Source: an uncultured bacterium (lineage in GTDB: Bacteria; Patescibacteriota; Patescibacteriia; Patescibacteriales; UBA12465). Taken from it: a stretch of 13,382 bases of DNA. Positions within the stretch are counted from its first letter, which is position 1; each line of letters opens with the position of its first letter. This document shows, one piece after another, positions 7,710 through 13,382 of this stretch. Position numbers and translations under genes: made by a program. The notes below the pieces were generated by a model that had not been told where the DNA came from, ran no database searches, and saw only the letters and a program-made list of their open reading frames with translations. The stretch covers positions 1 through 13,382 of the forward strand of contig CAIVBF010000025.1 of NCBI GenBank assembly GCA_903904095.1, given 5' to 3'.

Positions 7710-8813
7710 ATGTTCAAAGTAATTAAAAATAATAAAAAGCTAAGGCATGGTTTAGTTAAGACTCCGCACGGTGTTTTGGAGACGCCTTTTTTTATGCCCG
7801 ATGCGACTAGAGCCTATGTGAAACAATTGACTAATAAAGAAACTTTAGAAACCGGCACTAAAGCGCTAGTTGTTAACACTTTTCATCTTTATCTTCAGCC
7901 TGGTTTAGCGGTTATAAAAAAGGCTGGCGGCGTTCATAAATTTATGAATTGGTCTGGGCCGTTGTTGTCTGATAGTGGCGGTTTTCAAGTTTTTTCTCTT
8001 ATTCACCGTAATTCGGCAATGGGAAAAATTAATGATGATAAAGTTATTTTTAAATCTCCGCTTGATGGTTCTTTGCATGAACTTACTCCTGAAAAATCTA
8101 TTCAGATTCAATTTGATTTGGGGGTTGATATGATGGTCTGCCTTGATGATTGTCCACCGAACGAATTTTCACGAGTTGATTTAGAAAGGGCGGTTGCAAG
8201 GACTATCGCTTGGGCAAAAAGATGCAAGATAGAATTTGAAAAACAGATAAAAAAACGTCGTTTAAATGGTTTAAAAAAGCCATTGCTTTTTGCGGTTGTC
8301 CAAGGCGGCGCTGAGCTTGATTTAAGAGAAAATTGTGCGCAAGAATTAGTTAAAATTGGTTTTGACGGATATGGTTTTGGGGCTCGGCCAGTTGATAAGG
8401 ACGGAAATTTTTTAGAAAATATTTTGGAAAAAACCGCCGAATTCATCCCGGAAAATTCTTTGCGGTTTGCTTTAGGAATTGGAACTCCGGAAGATATTCT
8501 TCGTTGTTCAAAAATGGGCTGGGATATGTTTGATTGTGTAATCCCAACTAGAGAGGGTCGACATGGCCGCCTTTTTAGGTTTAATAAAAATAAAACTTAT
8601 AAAACTCTGAATATTAATAATGCTAAATTTTTAGCTGACTTTACAGCGATCAATATTGGGAGTAGAATAACAGAGTTAAAAAGACATTCCTTGGCTTATC
8701 TGCATCATCTTTTTAAGATGAATGAATCTTTGGGCCAAAAACTAGCTACTTTAAATAATCTGGAGTTTTATCAAGACTTATTGGCTGGTATTAGAAGAAA
8801 TAATAAAAATTAA
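7710..8813 (+). CDS. tgt: tRNA-guanine transglycosylase family protein (TGT-like), zinc site absent
   Basis: TGT swaps guanine-34 in the anticodon of GUN tRNAs for a 7-deazaguanine base. The 367-residue protein has the family length. Key residues are present: Asp88 in SDSGGFQ (general acid/base, Asp102 in the Zymomonas enzyme), Asp146 and Cys148 in LDDCPP (base binding), Gln198 in VVQGG, and the nucleophile Asp275 in DMFDCVIPTR (Asp280). Two regions are abnormal. The base-recognition loop, usually GGLxVGE, reads GARPVDK (224-230). The C-terminal zinc site, normally CxCxxC plus a distant His, is replaced: the aligned positions are Ser318, Ile320, Leu323 and Asn349, although the surrounding fold sequence (LNINNAKF, AYLHHLFK, FYQDLL) is kept. 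The catalytic centre thus looks intact while base choice and zinc dependence are probably changed. It may be a distinct TGT subfamily rather than canonical Tgt. No queuosine biosynthesis gene is nearby. Its stop overlaps the next ATG in TAATG, pointing to translational coupling. Confidence 0.88.
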   Translation: MFKVIKNNKKLRHGLVKTPHGVLETPFFMPDATRAYVKQLTNKETLETGTKALVVNTFHLYLQPGLAVIKKAGGVHKFMNWSGPLLSDSGGFQVFSLIHRNSAMGKINDDKVIFKSPLDGSLHELTPEKSIQIQFDLGVDMMVCLDDCPPNEFSRVDLERAVARTIAWAKRCKIEFEKQIKKRRLNGLKKPLLFAVVQGGAELDLRENCAQELVKIGFDGYGFGARPVDKDGNFLENILEKTAEFIPENSLRFALGIGTPEDILRCSKMGWDMFDCVIPTREGRHGRLFRFNKNKTYKTLNINNAKFLADFTAINIGSRITELKRHSLAYLHHLFKMNESLGQKLATLNNLEFYQDLLAGIRRNNKN

Positions 8814-9865
8814 TGATATTAACTATGAACACTAGAATTATCGCGACCGTCGGTCCGAAATCAGAAAGTCAAAAAGATCTTATCGCCCTGCTAAAAGCCG
8901 GGGTTGATATTGTTAGAGTAAATTTTTCACATGCTAGTTTTGAACAATTTGTCAGAATTAAAAAAATTATTAGAGATTTTAATAAAAAATCAGATAGAAA
9001 AATATGTTTAATACAGGATTTACAGGGACCGCGTATTAGAGTTGGCAAGCTGCCTTCCGAGGGGCTTATTCTTAAGGACGGCGAAATGGCTAGCTTTTCT
9101 TATGGTGCGCGAGGAAAAATTTATGATGGCAAGGTTATCCCGATTGATAGTTCTTCCTTACATGCCGATATTAAAAAGGGAGATCCGCTTTTTTTATGTA
9201 ACGGCGATATTGAAATAACTGTTACAGAAGTAAAGAATAAAGTAATTTCCGGACGTATTTTAAGGGGCGGCCTGCTTACTTCTAATAAAGGAATTAATAT
9301 TCCTAATACAAATTTGAAAGCAGGCGGTTTAACTAAGAAAGACATTGCTGACGTAAATTTTGGGTTAAAAGTTGGTGTTGATTATATCGCTTTATCTTTC
9401 GTTCAAACCGCACACGATGTTGAGCGCTTGAGAAAAATAATTTTAGCCGCTAAAACTTCTAAAAAAGTTAAAATAATTTCTAAGATTGAAAGAGGGATCG
9501 CTTTGAAGAATATTGATGAAATTATTATTGCCAGTGATGCGATTATGGTCGCTCGCGGCGATTTAGGGATTGAAATCCCGATTGAAGATTTACCAATTGT
9601 TCAGAAGAATTTAGTTCGCCACGCTCACTGGCACGATAAACCAGCTATTATCGCCACTCAAGTTATGACTTCAATGATTAAAAATCCTCATCCGACCAGA
9701 GCGGAGATTAGCGATATTGCTAATGCTGTTTTTGATGGAGCGGATATGGTTATGCTTTCCGATGAAACAGCCGTTGGTGAAAACGCCGTTGAAGCGGTTA
9801 CACTTCTTAAGAAAGTCATTGAAAGAACGGAAAAAAATATTTACAAAGGTAATGTTAACGATTAA
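8813..9865 (+). CDS. pyk: Pyruvate kinase, short form lacking the C-terminal domain
   Basis: The enzyme transfers phosphate from phosphoenolpyruvate to ADP, giving pyruvate and ATP in the last step of glycolysis. The barrel (A) domain is clear: RIIATVGPKSES at 8-19, VRVNFSH at 34-40, the catalytic Lys224 in ISKIERG with metal ligand Glu226, ARGDLG with Asp250, ATQVMTSM with Thr282, and PTRAEISDIANAVFDGAD at 294-311. The B domain is inserted at about 78-160. At 350 residues it is about 120 shorter than usual bacterial enzymes and stops right after the last barrel helix, so the C-terminal regulatory domain is absent. The monovalent-cation region reads DLQGPRIRV (69-77), that is Leu, Gln, Arg, Val where K+-dependent enzymes have Thr, Lys, Glu, Thr. 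ATG 8813 overlaps the previous stop by one base; ATG 8825 (MNTRII) is the alternative start and fits the family N-terminus equally well. Enolase begins 4 bases after the stop. Confidence 0.94.
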   Translation: MILTMNTRIIATVGPKSESQKDLIALLKAGVDIVRVNFSHASFEQFVRIKKIIRDFNKKSDRKICLIQDLQGPRIRVGKLPSEGLILKDGEMASFSYGARGKIYDGKVIPIDSSSLHADIKKGDPLFLCNGDIEITVTEVKNKVISGRILRGGLLTSNKGINIPNTNLKAGGLTKKDIADVNFGLKVGVDYIALSFVQTAHDVERLRKIILAAKTSKKVKIISKIERGIALKNIDEIIIASDAIMVARGDLGIEIPIEDLPIVQKNLVRHAHWHDKPAIIATQVMTSMIKNPHPTRAEISDIANAVFDGADMVMLSDETAVGENAVEAVTLLKKVIERTEKNIYKGNVND

Positions 9866-9869
9866 TTTT

Positions 9870-11150
9870 ATGAGAATACAAGACATTAAAGCTTGGGAAA
9901 TTTTAGATTCGCGTGGTAATCCAACGGTTGCCGCTGAAGTCGTTTTAGATAATGGCGTTCTCGGTCGCGCTATGGTTCCGAGCGGCGCCTCAACTGGTAG
10001 TTATGAAGCCGTTGAGCTTCGTGACGGAGATATGAGCCGTTATAATGGTTTAGGCGTGTCTAAAGCCGTATCTAATATTATCTCAAAGATTAAGCCGGTC
10101 TTATTAGGGCTTAATCCAGAAGAGCAGAATGAAATTGATAAAATTATGATTGACTTAGATGCTACTGAAAATAAGTCTAATCTAGGAGCTAACGCTATTT
10201 TAGCTGTTTCCTTGGCTGTTTCTAGGGCAGCTGCTACTGGTTTAAATATTCCTCTGTATCAATATTTAACTAAGTTTAATCCAGACTTTAATGGCCAATA
10301 TATTTTACCGGTACCAATGATGAATGTTTTAAATGGCGGTAAACATGCTAATTGGGCAACCGATATTCAAGAATACATGATCCTGCCGGTTAGCGCTAAA
10401 AGTGAGGCTGAAGCTATTCGGATGTGTGTCTCTGTTTATCAAAATCTTAAAAAAGTTTTGAAAGCAAAAAAATACAGCATTTCTGTTGGTGACGAAGGCG
10501 GCTACGCTCCAGCAGTTAGCAGTAATCAAGAAACTTTTGATTTATTAAGCGAGGCGGTTTTTATCTCCGGATATAAACTAGGCGAAGATATTGTTTATGG
10601 GATTGATGCGGCGGCAACCGAATTTTTTAAAGATGGGGCCTATCATCTGAATAAAGAAAATAAAGTTTTAAGTGGCACTGAATTGAGTGATTTTTATTTT
10701 AATTTAAAAGCGCAATATCCTATTCTTTCCTGGGAAGATATTTTTGCAGAGGATGATTTTTCTGATTTCGCTAATTTCACTGCCAAGTTAGAGGGACACG
10801 GTCAAGTAGTAGGCGATGACTTATATGTTACCAATATCAAAAGACTAGAAAAAGGAATTGCTGAAAAAGCCAGTAACTCTATTTTGATTAAATTAAACCA
10901 AATCGGTACTTTAAGTGAAACCATAACCACGATCCTGGAGGCCAGGCGTAATGGCCTAACGGCAGTGGTATCGCATCGTAGCGGCGAGACAGAAGATAGT
11001 TTTATTGCTGACTTCGTTGTTGCCATGGGAACAGGTCAAATAAAAACTGGCGCCCCGGCTCGCTCGGAAAGAACGGCTAAGTATAATCGCTTGATTGAGA
11101 TTGAAAGAGAAGTGGGGTTAAAGGGGTCTTATGATAAATTTCCATTTTAA
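9870..11150 (+). CDS. eno: Enolase (2-phosphoglycerate dehydratase)
   Basis: Enolase dehydrates 2-phosphoglycerate to phosphoenolpyruvate, the substrate of the pyruvate kinase encoded just upstream. The frame stays open upstream to 9717, but ATG 9870 gives the standard N-terminus MRIQDIKAWEILDSRGNPTV and a normal 426-residue length, and lies 4 bases after the pyk stop. Visible features in order are the mobile loop SGASTGSYEA (38-47), His159 in GGKHA, Glu168 in DIQEYM, Glu209 in GDEGGYAP, the magnesium ligands Asp246, Glu289 and Asp316, the catalytic base Lys341 in LIKLNQIGT, His369-Arg370-Ser371 in SHRSGETED, and Lys392 in QIKTG. All expected catalytic residues are present, so the enzyme should be active, as a cytoplasmic dimer or octamer. 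A Trp at 288 precedes the metal ligand Glu289, where Ile is more usual. It is probably the last gene of the tightly packed run beginning at 511. Confidence 0.97.
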   Translation: MRIQDIKAWEILDSRGNPTVAAEVVLDNGVLGRAMVPSGASTGSYEAVELRDGDMSRYNGLGVSKAVSNIISKIKPVLLGLNPEEQNEIDKIMIDLDATENKSNLGANAILAVSLAVSRAAATGLNIPLYQYLTKFNPDFNGQYILPVPMMNVLNGGKHANWATDIQEYMILPVSAKSEAEAIRMCVSVYQNLKKVLKAKKYSISVGDEGGYAPAVSSNQETFDLLSEAVFISGYKLGEDIVYGIDAAATEFFKDGAYHLNKENKVLSGTELSDFYFNLKAQYPILSWEDIFAEDDFSDFANFTAKLEGHGQVVGDDLYVTNIKRLEKGIAEKASNSILIKLNQIGTLSETITTILEARRNGLTAVVSHRSGETEDSFIADFVVAMGTGQIKTGAPARSERTAKYNRLIEIEREVGLKGSYDKFPF

Positions 11151-11182
11151 TATTTTTAGTAAGCTACTCTTTAAATAAAAAT

Positions 11183-12292
11183 ATGATGCAACTAATTTTT
11201 TTTGCTGTTTCGGTACTAGTTCTGCTTTTGGGACATTTTTTTCTTTGGCAATTTTTTGTTATTTTTCTTAATGTCAGCTCCTTGACTGGTCGTACTTATG
11301 TAGCGCTATTAATACTATTTCTTTTCTTGAGTGTCATACTAGCATCATATCTTATTCACAAGAGCGATAATCTTTTTACTCGTTGGTATTATATAGTTAG
11401 CAGCTTCTGGATTGGTTTATTGGTTAACCTCTTTCTTTCAGCTTTCCTAGTTATTTTTTTGAAATTTGTTATTCCTCTATTGCATATCAACATATCAAAT
11501 CTAGTCTATCAAATTTTATTTTTTGTTGTAGCAATCGCTGTTTCTGTCTACGGTATCTGTGCGGCCCGTTTTCCGCAAGTTACAGAATATACTGTTTTTA
11601 TTAAAGACTTGCCGGTTTATTGGGAAGATAAAACGATTGTTCAAATTTCCGACGTTCATCTCGGTCCAGTGTATCGCCAGTATTTTTTTGATAGAATAAT
11701 GGATCGGATCGCCCTTGTAAAACCAGAAGCGGTTTTTATCACTGGCGATTTATTTGACGGAATGGAGGCTGATTTTTCTTGGTTTGGCAAGCCTTTTAAT
11801 AAAGTGAAACCAAATTCCGGAATTTTTTATTCTTTTGGCAATCATGATTTATACTTAGGTCTTAATCGCTCAACTGAAATATTAAAAAATAGTCCTGTTA
11901 TAATTTTGGACAATAAAATGAAAGAAGTTGAGGGGCTGCAGATTATTGGAATTAATTACTCTTTTGAAAAAGATTTTGATTTAGAAAAAAATATTTTAGA
12001 ACAGGTCGGCTATAATAAAGATAAACCAAGTTTGCTTTTATTCCACGCCCCTAAAAATATTGAGCTAGCTAAGAGCGCGGGTATTGATTTGCAATTATCC
12101 GGTCATACTCATGATGGCCAATTATTTCCTTTTAATTTTATGGCTAAGTGGATGCATCGCGGTTATGGCTATGGACTTTTTCAATTAGAAGATTTTTCAC
12201 TGGTTGTCAGTCGGGGGGTTGGCACTTGGGGACCGCCAATGCGGACATCTGGTCCGAGCGAAATAGTTAAAATAACCTTGAAGAAAAAATAA
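11183..12292 (+). CDS. Membrane-anchored metallophosphoesterase (YkuE/YaeI-like)
   Basis: The 369-residue protein has four likely membrane spans in its first third (about 4-30, 38-58, 70-100, 106-127), followed by a calcineurin-type phosphoesterase domain. All dinuclear-metal motifs are there: DVH (Asp157, His159), GDLFD (Asp189), GNHD (Asn220, His221), His288 in LLFHAP, and GHTH (His308, His310). The tail GVGTWGPPMRTSGPSEIVKITL resembles the YkuE-type family. Relatives act at the membrane on phosphodiesters or pyrophosphates, including lipid-linked substrates; the substrate here is not known. The motif normally reading GHTHGGQ is GHTHDGQ. Two ATGs lie side by side at 11183 and 11186, so the start is certain to one codon. 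It lies 32 bases after eno, in a gap with no clear terminator or promoter, so read-through is possible. Confidence 0.9.
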   Translation: MMQLIFFAVSVLVLLLGHFFLWQFFVIFLNVSSLTGRTYVALLILFLFLSVILASYLIHKSDNLFTRWYYIVSSFWIGLLVNLFLSAFLVIFLKFVIPLLHINISNLVYQILFFVVAIAVSVYGICAARFPQVTEYTVFIKDLPVYWEDKTIVQISDVHLGPVYRQYFFDRIMDRIALVKPEAVFITGDLFDGMEADFSWFGKPFNKVKPNSGIFYSFGNHDLYLGLNRSTEILKNSPVIILDNKMKEVEGLQIIGINYSFEKDFDLEKNILEQVGYNKDKPSLLLFHAPKNIELAKSAGIDLQLSGHTHDGQLFPFNFMAKWMHRGYGYGLFQLEDFSLVVSRGVGTWGPPMRTSGPSEIVKITLKKK

Positions 12293-12324
12293 ACTGATTC
12301 ATTTAAAAAATACATAATACTTAT

Positions 12325-13359
12325 ATGAAACTTGATAAATTATCAATAATCTTGCAAACTGAGCCGAAGTATCGCTTTGTTCAAGTCAATCAGGCTCTTT
12401 TTAAGGATTTTATTTCTTCCTGGGATGAGGTAAAGAATTTGCCAAAAGCTTTGCGAGAAAAGTTGGCGATTGAATGCCCGCTAGAAATTAAAGCCGAAGT
12501 TTTTAAAGTCGCCGAGGGTCTAAGAAGTGAAAAAGTTTTAATTACTTTAGACGACGAAGAAGTTGTTGAAAGCGTTTTGATCCGTCAAAAGGATGGCCGT
12601 AATACAATTTGTGTTTCTTCTCAGGTTGGTTGCCCCTTGAATTGTGCTTTTTGTGCAACCGGTCGTTATGGGTTTAAACGTAATCTGAAATCCGAAGAAA
12701 TAATTGAACAGGTTTTATTCTGGGCTCGCTATCTTAAAAGCGATGAGCAGGATAATAAAATAGACAATATTGTTTATATGGGAATGGGGGAGCCGTTCTT
12801 AAATTATCCGGAATTTATAAAATCAGTAAAGTTTTTGAATAACCCCGAAACATTTAACGTCGGCTCACGTCGCATCTCAGTTTCAACCGCTGGCGTGCTG
12901 CCGGGAATTAAAAGATTGGCTGGCGAAAAAATGCAGATTAATTTAGCGATTTCTCTTCATGCTTCTAATGACAATACACGTCGCGATATAATGCCTATTG
13001 CTAAGCAATATACTTTGAAAGAGACCTTAAAAACAGTTGATGATTACATTAGAAAAACTGGTCGCCGAGTTATGTTTGAATATTTAATGATTAAAGATGT
13101 AAACGATCGTAATGAGGACGCGCTTGAACTGGCTAAAATAATGAATAAACCCTTGTATATGGTTAATTTAATTCCTTATAATCCAACCGGGCAATTTAAA
13201 GCCTCCAATAGAGAAAGGATTGAGAAATTTAAAAAAGTATTAGAGGCAGAAGGTTTGCCCGTGACTATTCGTTTAAGTTTCGGGCAAAGTATTTTAGCGG
13301 CTTGCGGCCAATTAAGAGGCAAAAAGAAGATCGTCAAAAAAGCGGAGTCCCAAGTTTAA
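12325..13359 (+). CDS. rlmN: Dual-specificity RNA methyltransferase RlmN (23S rRNA A2503 C2)
   Basis: RlmN is a radical-SAM enzyme that methylates C2 of A2503 in 23S rRNA, and in many bacteria A37 of certain tRNAs. The iron-sulfur ligands are Cys103, Cys107 and Cys110 in GCPLNCAFCATG. The methyl-carrying cysteine expected near the C-terminus is Cys327 in ILAACGQLRG, and the other conserved cysteine aligning with the essential region is Cys96 in TICVSSQ. The SAM-binding GMGEP motif is at 153-157, with RRISVSTAG at 182-190 and the LAISLHAS segment at 207-214. The N-terminal part (EPKYRFVQVNQALF, NLPKALREKL) is the expected RNA-contacting accessory domain. Having two conserved cysteines outside the cluster argues for RlmN rather than a generic radical-SAM protein; Cfr cannot be ruled out from motifs alone, but overall the fit is to RlmN. 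It starts 32 bases after the phosphoesterase stop. The last 23 bases of the window hold no gene. Confidence 0.95.
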   Translation: MKLDKLSIILQTEPKYRFVQVNQALFKDFISSWDEVKNLPKALREKLAIECPLEIKAEVFKVAEGLRSEKVLITLDDEEVVESVLIRQKDGRNTICVSSQVGCPLNCAFCATGRYGFKRNLKSEEIIEQVLFWARYLKSDEQDNKIDNIVYMGMGEPFLNYPEFIKSVKFLNNPETFNVGSRRISVSTAGVLPGIKRLAGEKMQINLAISLHASNDNTRRDIMPIAKQYTLKETLKTVDDYIRKTGRRVMFEYLMIKDVNDRNEDALELAKIMNKPLYMVNLIPYNPTGQFKASNRERIEKFKKVLEAEGLPVTIRLSFGQSILAACGQLRGKKKIVKKAESQV

Positions 13360-13382
13360 ATTAATAACATAATTAAATATTT

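Noticed and set aside
8108..8446. 112-codon minus-strand reading frame inside the TGT-like gene
   Set aside because: The + strand encodes conserved TGT motifs across this whole stretch; the antisense product has no recognisable feature.
9717..9869. N-terminal extension of enolase
   Set aside because: This stretch encodes the conserved end of pyruvate kinase in another frame, and enolase has its normal N-terminus from ATG 9870.
11151..11182. Possible terminator between eno and the phosphoesterase (AGTA-AGC-TACT)
   Set aside because: The stem is only four pairs and not followed by a proper T run, so it is not supportable.
12293..12324. Promoter-like CATAAT before rlmN
   Set aside because: No -35 element at suitable spacing; one AT-rich hexamer is expected by chance.
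1..13382. Alternative genetic code (UGA as glycine) as in Gracilibacteria or Absconditabacteria
   Set aside because: All conserved proteins are complete under the standard bacterial code with no in-frame TGA interruptions.

Overview
This is an AT-rich, very compact bacterial segment with nine complete genes and one 5'-truncated gene, all on the + strand. The content points to Patescibacteria (Candidate Phyla Radiation), most likely a Parcubacteria-type lineage. The indicators are a HARE-HTH protein fragment, a membrane protein resembling the N-terminal half of Patescibacteria HerA/TraG-like ATPases, a DUF4012 envelope protein, a pyruvate kinase without its C-terminal domain, and a divergent TGT-family enzyme. 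All ten genes stop at TAA. No in-frame TGA interrupts the genes, so the UGA=Gly code of Gracilibacteria/Absconditabacteria is not indicated. The lineage call is inference; no marker such as 16S rRNA is present.

Layout. Positions 3-392 hold the 3' end of a HARE-HTH transcription protein, closed by a strong intrinsic terminator (418-454). An AT-rich gap of about 120 bases with a possible promoter and a small AT-only dyad leads into a tightly packed run, 511-11150. This run has 4-6 base gaps or a 1-base overlap and no visible internal terminator, so it is probably one transcript. Its first half is an envelope module: an N-terminally anchored, ATPase-less HerA/TraG-like protein, a GT4 glycosyltransferase, a DUF4012 membrane protein, and a single-pass membrane protein with repeated DUF11-like extracellular domains. 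Its second half is housekeeping: a TGT-family tRNA-guanine transglycosylase, pyruvate kinase and enolase. Two more genes follow after 32-base gaps: a membrane-anchored YkuE-like metallophosphoesterase (11183-12292) and the radical-SAM methyltransferase RlmN (12325-13359).

How they may work together. Enolase and pyruvate kinase catalyse consecutive last steps of glycolysis and are probably made together. The glycosyltransferase, DUF4012 and DUF11-like proteins look like parts of a surface glycan or surface-protein assembly whose function is not described for these families. Points deserving most attention are the TGT homologue, which has lost all four expected zinc ligands and has a rebuilt base-binding loop; the minimal pyruvate kinase with a K+-independent type signature; and the envelope module itself. 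Translation starts lack recognisable Shine-Dalgarno sequences throughout. No mobile element, CRISPR array, tRNA or rRNA was seen.
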